Assembly (NCBI GenBank): GCA_041441555.1
Contig: JASDSW010000013.1
Span: forward strand, 1 to 31,148
From: Pseudaeromonas sp041441555
Lineage (GTDB): Bacteria; Pseudomonadota; Gammaproteobacteria; Enterobacterales; Aeromonadaceae
Direction: 5' to 3'
DNA: 31,148 nucleotides
The first letter of the stretch is position 1, and every line of letters begins with the position of its first letter. Of this stretch, positions 7,395 through 15,659 are shown one piece after another. The notes under the pieces are model-generated. The model was not told the DNA's origin, ran no database searches, and worked only from the letters and a program-made list of their open reading frames with translations. Both the position numbers and the translations under genes were made by a program.

Positions 7395-8695
7395 GATGGG
7401 TTCGACTCGTTGATGATGTTGATGTAGGCGGCGTCGCGCAACTCATCCAGCCAGCTCTGCACCTCCTCGGTGAAGCGGCGGTTATAGATCATCTGGTAGG
7501 CGCGGTTCTTCAGGGTCTCGTCAGTGGCGGCCTCCTGGCGGCGATCTTCGAGCTGAACGATGTGCCAGCCATGGTTGGAGCGAAACGGCTGACTGTATTG
7601 GCCCGGCTGCAGGTTGATGAGTTGATCCCGGAACGCCGGATCATAGATCTGCGGGTTGGCCCAGCCCAGCTCGCCGCCCTGTACGGCGGAGCCCGGATCT
7701 TCGGAATACTTCTCCGCCAGCTGGGCAAAGTTGGCCTTGCCGGCCTTGACGTCGCTCAGGAAGCCTTCGAGCATCTGCTTGGCTTTCTCTTCACTCAGGA
7801 TGATCGAGGGTTGCAGCAGGATATGGCGCGCCTTGACCTCGATCTGATCGGCCTGCTGGTTGCCGCGGCTCTCGAAGATCTTGACGATATGCAATCCGGC
7901 GCCGGAGCGCAGCGGTCCGACGATGTCACCGTCTTTGGCACCGCGAGCGGCTTCCGCCAGCAGGGTGGGCATCTCCTCCAGTGTCATCCAGCCCCAATCG
8001 CCCCCTTCAAGAGCCTTGGGTCCGGCGCTTTCGGCCATGGCGATCTTCTTGAAGTCGGCCCCCTGTTTGAGCTGTTGCAGGATCTGTTCGGCCTTGGCGG
8101 TGACCCGGGCCTGCTCATCGGCATCGGCCGAGGAGGAGAGCGCCAGCATGATGTGACCGACATGATACTGCTGCTCCTTGCTGCCTTGGGCCTGCATCAG
8201 CTTGACCACCTGTTGCACCTCCTGCTCGGAGATGTTGATCCGCTGGCGCATCTGGTTGCGACGCACCTCGCCCATCAGCATCTCCCGCCGGACCTGCTCA
8301 CGGAACTGTGCCTCGCTGAGGCCGTCCGCCGCCGCCTCCTGCTTGAGCTGGTCGACCGACATCTTCTGTTCGGAAGCGATCGATGCCAGGGTCTGCTCCA
8401 GTTGGGTGTCGCTGACTTTCAGCCCCTGACGATCCGCCAGTTGCACGACCAGGCTTTCGCCGATCAGTCGATCCAGCGCCTGCTTGCGCAGTTGGCCATA
8501 CTCCGGCAGCGGTTGATTGTGGGCGGCCGCATCGCGTTGCACCTTGAGGATCAGGCTATCGAGCTGGCTGGCTAGCACCACATCCTGGTTGACGACGGCA
8601 ACGACGCGATCCAGGGTCTGGGGGGTGGCCAGGGCGGCCAGACTGCAGGCGCTCAGCAGAGCCGCGGTCAGAATCTTATGCATGTTTTTCTTCAT
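7391..8695 (-). CDS. surA: Periplasmic chaperone/peptidyl-prolyl isomerase SurA
   Basis: SurA carries unfolded outer-membrane proteins such as LptD to the Bam complex. The 434-residue protein has a signal peptide, an N-terminal chaperone domain (about 24-170), two parvulin domains (about 175-275 and 285-385, with GGDWGWM and GGELGWA loops) and a C-terminal helix. I chose ATG 8695 because GGA sits about nine bases ahead; the in-frame ATG at 8704 lies right on that GGA. The signal sequence contains L-S-A-C at 14-17, resembling a lipobox, as well as a normal ALA site at 21-23. The gene lies between its client lptD and pdxA. Confidence 0.97.
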   Translation of the reverse strand: MKKNMHKILTAALLSACSLAALATPQTLDRVVAVVNQDVVLASQLDSLILKVQRDAAAHNQPLPEYGQLRKQALDRLIGESLVVQLADRQGLKVSDTQLEQTLASIASEQKMSVDQLKQEAAADGLSEAQFREQVRREMLMGEVRRNQMRQRINISEQEVQQVVKLMQAQGSKEQQYHVGHIMLALSSSADADEQARVTAKAEQILQQLKQGADFKKIAMAESAGPKALEGGDWGWMTLEEMPTLLAEAARGAKDGDIVGPLRSGAGLHIVKIFESRGNQQADQIEVKARHILLQPSIILSEEKAKQMLEGFLSDVKAGKANFAQLAEKYSEDPGSAVQGGELGWANPQIYDPAFRDQLINLQPGQYSQPFRSNHGWHIVQLEDRRQEAATDETLKNRAYQMIYNRRFTEEVQSWLDELRDAAYINIINESNPS

Positions 8696-8725
8696 CAATC
8701 TCATTCCGGGTCTTATGACCGACGA

Positions 8726-11065
8726 TCAGTCATTCAAGTTAAATGGACGCGAGTAGGGCAACAATTGGGTATTCAGTGAGTAATCGGTGCCGGAGCCCAC
8801 GCTGCCCAAGCCTTTCATCTGGAACTGCAAGCCAATGCTGGTTTCGGTGCTGGAGGTCAGGGTGACGTTGTCTGGTTTGTTTTCCTGTTCCAACACTAGA
8901 TCGACACTCCAGCAGCAGGAGTCGTAACGCAGCCCCACTAGACGGTCGATGTTGCGGTGTTGCTTCAGATCGTAATAGTAGGCGGCGATGGCCTGCCACT
9001 TCTGATTCAACGGTACCGAGGTCAAGCCGCCCAACTGGCTCATGTCCGTCTGTTCGTAGGGGGCGTCGAACACCACGTTGCCCTCACGGACATAGCGGTA
9101 GTTGAGCTGGCCCATGTATTTGTCCTGCCGATATTCGACGGCGGTACTGCCGAGGTAGACCTGTTCCGCCTCGGTATCGTAGAGCATGCGTCCCTTGAGA
9201 AACCAGGGATCGCTGGGGTGGACGTCCCCTTCGAGCGCCAGCTGGGAGCGGCTGTTGGTGCTTTGTGTCTCATTGGGCAGCAGAGTGACTTCGGGGAGTG
9301 TCAGCGAGTAGGCCTGACCGACGGTGACCCGGACTCGTTCCACGCTCTGATTATCGAAGACCCGGCTGGTCAGGCCGGTGGAGATGGTATTGAAGTCACT
9401 CATCCGATCCAGGCCGGCAAAGCGCCGATCGCTGAACAGGCTGTAGTAGTCCGGCAGCATGTTGGTGGTGTCATACAGGCCGATGTCATTCTGGTTCTTG
9501 TAGGGGACATACAGGTACTGGAACTCCGGCTCCAGGGTTTGGGTATACAGGTGGCTATCCCAATTGCCGATGCGATCGAAGACCAGACCGCCCTTGACCC
9601 GGGCCGATGGCAGGGTCCGATCGACGGTGGAGGCCAGATTGCCGAACCCTTGCTGGTAGTAGTAGGGATCCATGTCCGCCGGGACATCCTGCTGATAATG
9701 GGTGTACATCAGCTTGAACTGGGTCTCCAGGCCATAACCAGGGGCCTTGGCCAGAGGAATCGTGAGGGACGGCTCCATGTGAATGCGATCACCGGTGTAG
9801 GCCTTGTGCAGATCGGATTCATGGGTGAAGCGGGTCACCTCGCCATTGAAGGCCGTCTCGTACCAGTCGCCATCCTGGTAGGCGTTATAGTTCAGCCGCG
9901 GCAGCATCTTGTGTGGCGCCAGGGCGTTGGGCAGCAAGATCTGGTAATCCCGCACCTCACCGCTGACGTTCCACTGCTCCTCATAGACGCCACCCGCGAT
10001 GGATTGCATCAGCTGGTTGTCGACGATGGGGGAAACCGGTGGCGAGAGATCATTGAAGTAGTTGTAGTCGTACTCGGCGACCCGGGTGATGTTGGTGCTG
10101 ATGCGCAGGCTGTCGTCCATCAACACGGACTGATGGTTCCAGTTGATCAGCCAGCGGGCATTGTCGTTATTCGCTTCTTCCTTTGCCAAGCGGTCTTCGG
10201 CGAGATACTCCGCATAAAACTGCCCCGTCTGCTTGGGGGTCGGCATGTAGCGGAATTCGTCCTGCAGCATGGTGCCCCGGTTCTCGATGAAGCGGGGCGT
10301 GATGGTCATGTCGTAGTTGGGCGCCATGTTCCAGTAGTAGGGGGTACGCAGATCGAAGCCGTTGGAGGAGCTGACGGCGAAGGTCGGGTAGAGCAGACCG
10401 GACTTGCGTTCATCCCGCACCGGGAAGGTCATGTAGGGGACATAGAACACGGGAACATCGTGGATCCACAGGCTGGCGTTCCAAGCCTCGCCGAACACCT
10501 CGTCCTGATTGACATTGACCTCACTGGCTTTCAGCCACCACATCTCCTGCCCGGGAGGACAGGTGGTAAATTGGGCGCCGCTGAGCTGCAGGTTCTTCTG
10601 CTGCTGATCGAGGTTGATGCGATCGGCTTTGCCGCGGGCCGGCGAGCCGTGCAGCTGGTATTCGGCATTGTCCAACTGGGTATATTTTGTGTCGAGGTTG
10701 GAGTGCAGCGCATCGTTGCTGCGCAGCGTCACCTGGCCGTCCTGATAGAAGATGTTGCCCTTGGCCGTCAGATCCTGCGTGCTCTGATTGAGTTCGGTAT
10801 AGCGGGAGCTCAGAGTCCGCAATCCCTGGAACACCTGCACATCGCCGCGGTAGATGGCGGTGCCGTTCTGCGTCGCCTCGGCGCTGTCGGCGCTGACCTC
10901 GATGGGCAGTTGATTGGCATTGGCTGGATCCTGGCGGATCTCGGGGACATCGCTGTAACAACGCTGGTCAAAGATGCCAACGCTGTCCGCTGCCAGCGCG
11001 GGCATTGCCTCGAGCAGGCTGGCGGCGATCAGGGTATAGGTAAAACCTAGGGTGCGATGAGTCAT
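8726..11065 (-). CDS. lptD: LPS-assembly outer-membrane protein LptD
   Basis: This is the barrel of the LptDE complex that inserts lipopolysaccharide into the outer leaflet. From ATG 11065 the precursor is 779 residues, with a signal peptide ending at about ALA25. An OstA-like periplasmic domain (about 50-170) precedes a large beta-barrel ending in PYSRPFNLND. Four Cys (36, 169, 717 and 718) match the four that form the non-consecutive disulfides of E. coli LptD. An in-frame ATG at 11152 would add 29 residues ahead of the signal sequence and is unlikely. The gene heads the surA-pdxA-rsmA-apaG-apaH cluster and diverges from amgK. No convincing sigma-E promoter was found. Confidence 0.98.
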   Translation of the reverse strand: MTHRTLGFTYTLIAASLLEAMPALAADSVGIFDQRCYSDVPEIRQDPANANQLPIEVSADSAEATQNGTAIYRGDVQVFQGLRTLSSRYTELNQSTQDLTAKGNIFYQDGQVTLRSNDALHSNLDTKYTQLDNAEYQLHGSPARGKADRINLDQQQKNLQLSGAQFTTCPPGQEMWWLKASEVNVNQDEVFGEAWNASLWIHDVPVFYVPYMTFPVRDERKSGLLYPTFAVSSSNGFDLRTPYYWNMAPNYDMTITPRFIENRGTMLQDEFRYMPTPKQTGQFYAEYLAEDRLAKEEANNDNARWLINWNHQSVLMDDSLRISTNITRVAEYDYNYFNDLSPPVSPIVDNQLMQSIAGGVYEEQWNVSGEVRDYQILLPNALAPHKMLPRLNYNAYQDGDWYETAFNGEVTRFTHESDLHKAYTGDRIHMEPSLTIPLAKAPGYGLETQFKLMYTHYQQDVPADMDPYYYQQGFGNLASTVDRTLPSARVKGGLVFDRIGNWDSHLYTQTLEPEFQYLYVPYKNQNDIGLYDTTNMLPDYYSLFSDRRFAGLDRMSDFNTISTGLTSRVFDNQSVERVRVTVGQAYSLTLPEVTLLPNETQSTNSRSQLALEGDVHPSDPWFLKGRMLYDTEAEQVYLGSTAVEYRQDKYMGQLNYRYVREGNVVFDAPYEQTDMSQLGGLTSVPLNQKWQAIAAYYYDLKQHRNIDRLVGLRYDSCCWSVDLVLEQENKPDNVTLTSSTETSIGLQFQMKGLGSVGSGTDYSLNTQLLPYSRPFNLND

Positions 11066-11192
11066 TATCAGCTCTATGATTCCTGACGCTCGGCCGACTG
11101 AAGGTAAAACAGAAGGAGGCAGCGCCGACCGCGGTTGTGCTTTGCGGGCCATTATTTTATGTTAGCGAGCAATGATAAAGCATTATTTCAAT

Positions 11193-11214
11193 CAGGGCTA
11201 ACAGCCCTGTTTTT
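11193..11214 (+). terminator. Terminator-like hairpin in the amgK leader (possible attenuator)
   Basis: CAGGGCT (11193-11199) pairs perfectly with AGCCCTG (11203-11209) around a three-base loop, followed by five T residues (11210-11214). It is a textbook intrinsic terminator on the plus strand, yet it ends nine bases before the amgK ATG. The only sequence upstream is the lptD-amgK divergent region. It could end a short leader RNA or attenuate amgK. Confidence 0.6.
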
Positions 11215-11223
11215 GTATCGATT

Positions 11224-12228
11224 ATGAATTCAGACCGATTGAGGGCGCTCACCCTCTGGGCTCAGGCCTATGAGCAGGATCCACGACTGCAATTGCAGCT
11301 CATCTCGGGCGATGCCAGCTTTCGCCGTTACTATCGCGCCGCCGGCAAGATCTGGGTCGACGCCCCGCCGCAGACCGAGAAAAACCGCGAATTCGTGCGC
11401 AATGCCGCCGCTCTACAGCAGGCGGGGATCCCGGCTCCCGAGGTCTATGCCCTCGAGCCGACCCAAGGCTTCTTGTGCGTCTCCGATCTGGGCGATGTCT
11501 CCCTGCTCAGCCGCCTGGACGCCGACTCGGTTCGCCACTGGTATGGCGCGGCCATCGAGCAGTTGTTGCCGGCCATCGCGACCCTGTCGCTGGCGGTCGA
11601 ACCCTTTGATGAGGCCTTCATGGCCCGCGAGAACAGCATCTTCCCCGAGTGGCTGCTGGGTCATCACCTGGGACTGACGCTGGAGGCTCAGGAGCAGGCC
11701 CTGCTCGACGAGACCTTTGCCACCTTGAGCCGGAATAACCAGGCGCAACCCCAGGTGGTGATGCACCGCGACTTTCACAGCCGGAATCTGATGGTGCTGG
11801 CCGATGAGCGGCTGGCGGTCATCGACTTCCAGGACATGGTGCTGGGCCCTCTGACCTACGATCTGGTCTCCTTGCTCAAGGATTGCTACGTGCGCTGGCC
11901 GCTGCCGCTGGTGCGCGAACTGACGGCCCTGGGCTATCGGGCCTATCAACAGGCGGGTCTGCTGAGCGGGATGAGCGAGGCGCAATTTAACCGTTGCCTG
12001 GCGCTGACCGGGATGCAGCGCCACCTCAAGGCCGCCGGCATCTTCTGCCGCCTGCACCATCGCGATGGCAAGTCCGACTATCTCAAGGATATCCCCCGCA
12101 CCCTCTATTACGTCTTCGAGGTGGCGCAGGCCGAGCCGTCGCTGCACGCCTTCGCCGACTGGTTGCAACGGCGGGTGTTGCCGCATTTCCCCTATCAGCC
12201 GACGAGCGAGGCCTCCTCATGCGCGTGA
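11224..12228 (+). CDS. amgK: N-acetylmuramate/N-acetylglucosamine anomeric kinase AmgK
   Basis: In Pseudomonas AmgK phosphorylates the anomeric carbon of cell-wall-derived MurNAc (and GlcNAc), feeding MurU. The 334-residue protein is an aminoglycoside-phosphotransferase-fold kinase. It has GDASFRRYYR (29-38) as the ATP-binding loop, VMHRDFHSRNL (179-189) with catalytic Asp183, and VIDFQD (199-204) with the metal-binding Asp. ATG 11224 has no Shine-Dalgarno sequence and follows a terminator-like hairpin, so expression may be weak or controlled. It overlaps murU by ten bases. The murU neighbour supports the assignment over a generic phosphotransferase. Confidence 0.92.
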   Translation: MNSDRLRALTLWAQAYEQDPRLQLQLISGDASFRRYYRAAGKIWVDAPPQTEKNREFVRNAAALQQAGIPAPEVYALEPTQGFLCVSDLGDVSLLSRLDADSVRHWYGAAIEQLLPAIATLSLAVEPFDEAFMARENSIFPEWLLGHHLGLTLEAQEQALLDETFATLSRNNQAQPQVVMHRDFHSRNLMVLADERLAVIDFQDMVLGPLTYDLVSLLKDCYVRWPLPLVRELTALGYRAYQQAGLLSGMSEAQFNRCLALTGMQRHLKAAGIFCRLHHRDGKSDYLKDIPRTLYYVFEVAQAEPSLHAFADWLQRRVLPHFPYQPTSEASSCA

Positions 12229-12899
12229 TGATACTGGCGGCGGGACGCGGCGAGCGGATGCGACCGCTGACCGATGTGTTGCCCAAGCCGCTGCTCTGCG
12301 TCGGTGGCAAGCCCCTGATCGTCCACCATATCGAGAAGCTGGTACGCGCCGGGGTGCGGGAACTGGTCATCAACCACGCCTGGCTGGGTGACAGACTAGA
12401 AGCTGCTCTTGGTGATGGTTCTGCCTATGGCGTCCGGATCCGTTGGTCGGCGGAAGAGCCCGGCGGTCTGGAGACGGCCGGTGGCATTCGCCAGGCGCTG
12501 CCGTTGCTCGGCGACGACCCCTTCCTGGTGGTGAACGGCGATATCTGGCTCGATTGCGACTATGCCCAATTTGTACAGCAGCCGCTGGGAACGGATCTGG
12601 CCCACCTGTGGCTGGTGGACAACCCGCCGCAACACCCGCAGGGCGATTTCTGTCTGCAGCAGGGACGAGTGCTGGATCGGCCCGGCCTGACCTTTAGTGG
12701 GGTCGCCTTGTATCAACCGACGGCCTTTGCCGACGTGCCGTGTGGCAAGGTGCCGTTGCGCCCCTGGTTCCAGCGCTGGATCGCCGCCGGCCGGGTGGGC
12801 GGCTCCCATCTGCAGGCCGATTGGCGCGATATCGGTACGCCGCAGCGCCTCACCGAGCTGGATGACCAACTCCAGGCTGGAGCCGTGCATGCACTATAG
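12219..12899 (+). CDS. murU: N-acetylmuramate-1-phosphate uridylyltransferase MurU
   Basis: It converts MurNAc-1-phosphate and UTP to UDP-MurNAc, bypassing MurA and MurB; in Pseudomonas this recycling route contributes to fosfomycin tolerance. The 226-residue nucleotidyltransferase shows the signature LAAGRGERMRPLT (6-18), LPKPLL with the conserved Lys, GGLETAGGI and VVNGDIW (the metal-binding Asp). It ends with DIGTPQRL. The start lies inside the amgK end (GAGG about eight bases upstream) and its stop overlaps djlA by eleven bases, so the three genes are probably one translationally linked unit. Confidence 0.95.
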   Translation: MRVMILAAGRGERMRPLTDVLPKPLLCVGGKPLIVHHIEKLVRAGVRELVINHAWLGDRLEAALGDGSAYGVRIRWSAEEPGGLETAGGIRQALPLLGDDPFLVVNGDIWLDCDYAQFVQQPLGTDLAHLWLVDNPPQHPQGDFCLQQGRVLDRPGLTFSGVALYQPTAFADVPCGKVPLRPWFQRWIAAGRVGGSHLQADWRDIGTPQRLTELDDQLQAGAVHAL

Positions 12900-13716
12900 A
12901 GGCAAGCTCATCGGGTTTTTGGTCGGCCTCTGGCTGGGCCATCTGGTTGGCGCCCTCCTGGGGTTGTGGTTGGGTCATCTCTACGATGTGGGGATGCGTC
13001 GCCAGCGCGGTTTCAGCTTTCGCCGCATGCCGGGCAAGGTGGAGCAGGCGCTGTTTCTGCACACCACCTTCGCGGTGATGGGCCATATCGCCAAGGCCGC
13101 CGGCCGGGTCAGCGAGCAGCAGATCCGCATCGCTACCCTCTTCATGGATCGTATGCAACTGCAAGGCGAGCTGCGCCGGGAGGCCCAGGAGTCGTTTCGC
13201 CAAGGCAAGGATCCTGCCTACCCCCTGGAGCAGGAGCTGGCCAGCTTTCGGCGCACCTGTCGCGGACAGATGGATCTGCTGCGGGTCTTCATGGAGATCC
13301 AGATGCAGGCCGCTTTCGCCGACGGTGCCCTGCAGGGGGAGCAGCGCAGTCGCCTGCTGGAGGTTGCCGAGCTGCTGGGCTTCTCGCGTTGGGAGTTGGA
13401 GCAGTTTCTGGCGATGGCCGAGGCGGAGCTCCGCTTTGCCCACCATCGGCAGCAGAGTTCCCGTTCGCAGCAGGCGGGTTGGACACCGCCTCCGAGCCGC
13501 GATCGGCTGCAGGATGCCTACACCCTGCTCGGCGTGGCGGCCAGCGCCAGCGATAACGAGGTGAAGAAGGCCTATCGCAAGCAGATGAGCAAGCACCACC
13601 CGGACAAGCTGGCCTCCCAGGGGCTGCCGCCGGAGATGTTGACCATGGCCAAGGAGAAGACCCAGGAGATCCAGCAGGCCTGGGAGCTCATCAAACAGCA
13701 GCGCGGCCTGCGCTGA
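12889..13716 (+). CDS. djlA: Membrane-anchored J-domain co-chaperone DjlA
   Basis: DjlA stimulates DnaK at the inner membrane and in E. coli influences the Rcs envelope-stress pathway. The 275-residue chain has one glycine-rich transmembrane helix (about 7-30). A TerB-like helical domain follows (about 50-185), then a short linker and a C-terminal J domain (208-275) with HPD at 237-239. ATG 12889 gives the conserved MHYRGKLIGF start; it overlaps the end of murU. A hairpin at 13745 closes the unit. In E. coli djlA also lies next to lptD, but without amgK-murU between them. Confidence 0.96.
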   Translation: MHYRGKLIGFLVGLWLGHLVGALLGLWLGHLYDVGMRRQRGFSFRRMPGKVEQALFLHTTFAVMGHIAKAAGRVSEQQIRIATLFMDRMQLQGELRREAQESFRQGKDPAYPLEQELASFRRTCRGQMDLLRVFMEIQMQAAFADGALQGEQRSRLLEVAELLGFSRWELEQFLAMAEAELRFAHHRQQSSRSQQAGWTPPPSRDRLQDAYTLLGVAASASDNEVKKAYRKQMSKHHPDKLASQGLPPEMLTMAKEKTQEIQQAWELIKQQRGLR

Positions 13717-13744
13717 TCCACAACATCAAAGAACCATGAATTCA

Positions 13745-13767
13745 TGAGGGCGGATATTCCGCCCTCA
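13745..13767. terminator. Hairpin between convergent djlA and dehydrogenase genes
   Basis: A perfect ten-base stem (TGAGGGCGGA with TCCGCCCTCA) has a three-base TAT loop and is followed on the plus strand by GCTTTTGC. It is likely the djlA terminator. The reverse side lacks a T-run, so its effect on the opposing gene is uncertain. Confidence 0.7.
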
Positions 13768-13800
13768 GCTTTTGCTGCTGTCGGGAGGCTCTCCGCTTAC

Positions 13801-14805
13801 CTAACGTACGCGTCGGAGCGACTCGCCGCGCATGAAGGCCTCCAGATTGTCGATGAGCTGATCGGCCAGTCGTTGCATCGCCTCGTCGCTGGCCCAAGCT
13901 ACGTGCGGGGTCAGGATGAAGTTCGGCAGCGCCAGGGCCCGCAGCAGCGGATCGTGGGGCTGTGGCGGCTCGCGTCCGGCGACGTCGCTGGCGGCGCCGG
14001 CCAGACGTCCTTCCAACAGAGCCTCCAGCAGTGCCTCCTCATCGATCAGACCGCCGCGCGCCGTGTTGACGAGCAGGGCTCCGGGTTTCATCAGAGCAAA
14101 CTCGCGAGCGCCCAGCATGTGGCGGGTCTCGTCGTTGAGCGGACAGTGCAGCGAGAGGACGTCGCTGCTGGCCAGCAACTCATCGAAGGGGAGACGGGGC
14201 AGTCGCTCCTCGCAACCGCCACTGGTTTGGTGGAAGCCGAGCCCGTTGTGGCTGACGGAGCCGTAGCGGCGGGCGGCAAAGCAGACCTCCATCCCCAGCG
14301 CCTGCCCCAGACGCGCCATGGCTTGGCCCAGGACGCCACTGCCGATGAGGCCCAGCCGTTTGCCGGCCAGATCGTGCAACGGCGGACCGAAATAGCAAAA
14401 GTGCGGACTCTGTTGCCAGGCGCCGGCCTGCAACGCCTGTTGGTAGGCGGGCAAGTTGCGCGCCAGCGCCAGCATCAAGGCCAGCGCATGTTCGGCGACG
14501 GCATGGATGGCATACCCCTGCACGTTACAGACGGCGACACCGTGACGCTGGCAGGCGGCCAGATCCAGGTTGTCGCAGCCGGTGGCGGCTTCGGCGATGA
14601 GCCGCAGATCCGGCAACTGGCTCAGTTCGGCCTCGCCCAGTCGCACCTTGTTGACGATGGCGATCTGTGCCCCCTGCAGCCGCTCGACGACTTGCGCCGG
14701 GGCGGTGGTCGGGTAGTCGCGCCACTGGTGCGCAAAGTGGGGGGCTCGTAGCCGGATGCGGGACGGCAGGGTGTCGCGGTCGAGAAAGACGATCGAAGGG
14801 TTCAT
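13801..14805 (-). CDS. D-2-hydroxyacid dehydrogenase family protein
   Basis: This 334-residue NAD(P)-dependent oxidoreductase belongs to the D-isomer 2-hydroxyacid dehydrogenases (glycerate/hydroxypyruvate reductase-like). The dinucleotide motif LIGSGVLGQ lies at 153-161. The catalytic triad is visible: Arg250 in NTARGG, Glu279 in GREPP and His301 in TPHVAWAS. ATATGCDN-like substrate-loop residues appear as ATGCDNLD near 74-81. Between the end of the first Rossmann strand pair and LPFDELL, residues 182-203 seem longer than usual and contain a lone Cys. AGGAG precedes ATG 14805. It lies 16 bases after the DUF3530 gene, so both may be co-transcribed. The substrate is unknown. Confidence 0.88.
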   Translation of the reverse strand: MNPSIVFLDRDTLPSRIRLRAPHFAHQWRDYPTTAPAQVVERLQGAQIAIVNKVRLGEAELSQLPDLRLIAEAATGCDNLDLAACQRHGVAVCNVQGYAIHAVAEHALALMLALARNLPAYQQALQAGAWQQSPHFCYFGPPLHDLAGKRLGLIGSGVLGQAMARLGQALGMEVCFAARRYGSVSHNGLGFHQTSGGCEERLPRLPFDELLASSDVLSLHCPLNDETRHMLGAREFALMKPGALLVNTARGGLIDEEALLEALLEGRLAGAASDVAGREPPQPHDPLLRALALPNFILTPHVAWASDEAMQRLADQLIDNLEAFMRGESLRRVR

Positions 14806-14821
14806 GAGATCTCCTGTCGGG

Positions 14822-15577
14822 TTACTTCCAACCCAGATAACGCAACCAACCGGTGAGCTGTTCCTCGCGCTCGGCCGATGTTCGGATGGCCACCTGCCGC
14901 CAGTCGAGCTTGTCGTTGCGATTCACCGCCAGACGACGTTCGCTGGCGGCTCGATCCAGCCAGCTGACCTGTTGTTCGCGATAGAGATCGAGTACCGGAT
15001 AGGGCGCGGTAGCCACATCGTGGGCCAAAATCTCGTTGGCATCGGCGGCGGGATAAAAGGCATCGATCAGCACCAGGGCATCCGGTGGGGCAATGGACTC
15101 GCTGCTCAGCAGGTTGCAGAGCCAGGCGGCACTGCTTCCCGCGGCTATCATCAGTTGATAGCCGCTCTCGCCGCCACTGTTCTCCTGCAGGCTGGTCAGC
15201 CGCAGCTGCCAGCGCTCCTTGAAGGCCTGGATGGCCAGCTGATCCTTCTCGTCGTTGGGATCCAGCGTCAGCTGCGTGGGGTTGGGCAGCATGATCAGGG
15301 TATCGAAGCCCTGACGGTTCAGGGCTCGGCTCAACGGCAGCAGATCGGCCACCTGCTGCCAGTCGGGCAGCAGCAGCGCCAGTCCCAATCGGTAGCCTTG
15401 ATCGCTCTTGTGCAGCAGGGTGACCTGATTGCCGATCTGTTTGGCCTGGCCAGCCTCCTGCCAATCCTGGGTCTGCCAATAGAGCTGATCATCGGGTTGA
15501 TCGGCAGGGGCTGGCTCCTCGGCAGCCAGCAGGGCAGACGGAATGATGAGCCAGAGCAGCAGCCAGGGCAGACGCAT
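14822..15577 (-). CDS. DUF3530-like secreted alpha/beta-hydrolase-type protein
   Basis: The 251-residue product starts with a clear signal peptide (MRLPWLLLWLIIPSALLA, cleavage before AEE), so it is probably periplasmic. The rest resembles the DUF3530 family, with ALLLPDW (about 68-74) and a possible nucleophile elbow AAGSSAAW. I cannot point to a complete catalytic triad, so enzymatic activity is uncertain. AAGGAG lies just before ATG 15577. It is followed 16 bases later by the dehydrogenase gene. The family call is from memory of conserved segments; the role is unknown. Confidence 0.65.
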   Translation of the reverse strand: MRLPWLLLWLIIPSALLAAEEPAPADQPDDQLYWQTQDWQEAGQAKQIGNQVTLLHKSDQGYRLGLALLLPDWQQVADLLPLSRALNRQGFDTLIMLPNPTQLTLDPNDEKDQLAIQAFKERWQLRLTSLQENSGGESGYQLMIAAGSSAAWLCNLLSSESIAPPDALVLIDAFYPAADANEILAHDVATAPYPVLDLYREQQVSWLDRAASERRLAVNRNDKLDWRQVAIRTSAEREEQLTGWLRYLGWK

Positions 15578-15609
15578 AGAATTCTCCTTGTTGATTCAAA
15601 GAGATAATA

Positions 15610-15637
15610 GGCTCTTGTCGCCAGAGGCGAAAGAGCC
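15610..15637 (-). terminator. Hairpin downstream of rluA
   Basis: Seven pairs (15610-15616 with 15631-15637), a one-base bulge and five more pairs enclose a three-base loop. On the minus strand it is followed by TATTATCTCTTT, a loose T-rich tract. It lies between the rluA stop and the DUF3530 start and probably ends rluA transcripts. Confidence 0.6.
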
Positions 15638-15659
15638 GGTATCGGACTGCGCCTGCCAG

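Noticed and set aside
8957..11050. A 697-codon open frame antisense to lptD
   Set aside because: It lies wholly within lptD on the opposite strand, has low-complexity Gly/Val/Leu/Gln-rich composition and no recognisable domain. Such shadows are common in G+C-rich genes with biased codons.
11066..11223. Search for a sigma-E promoter for lptD
   Set aside because: No GAACTT-like -35 is present on the minus strand; only weak sigma-70-like boxes (TTATCA, 16 bases, AATAAT) were seen.
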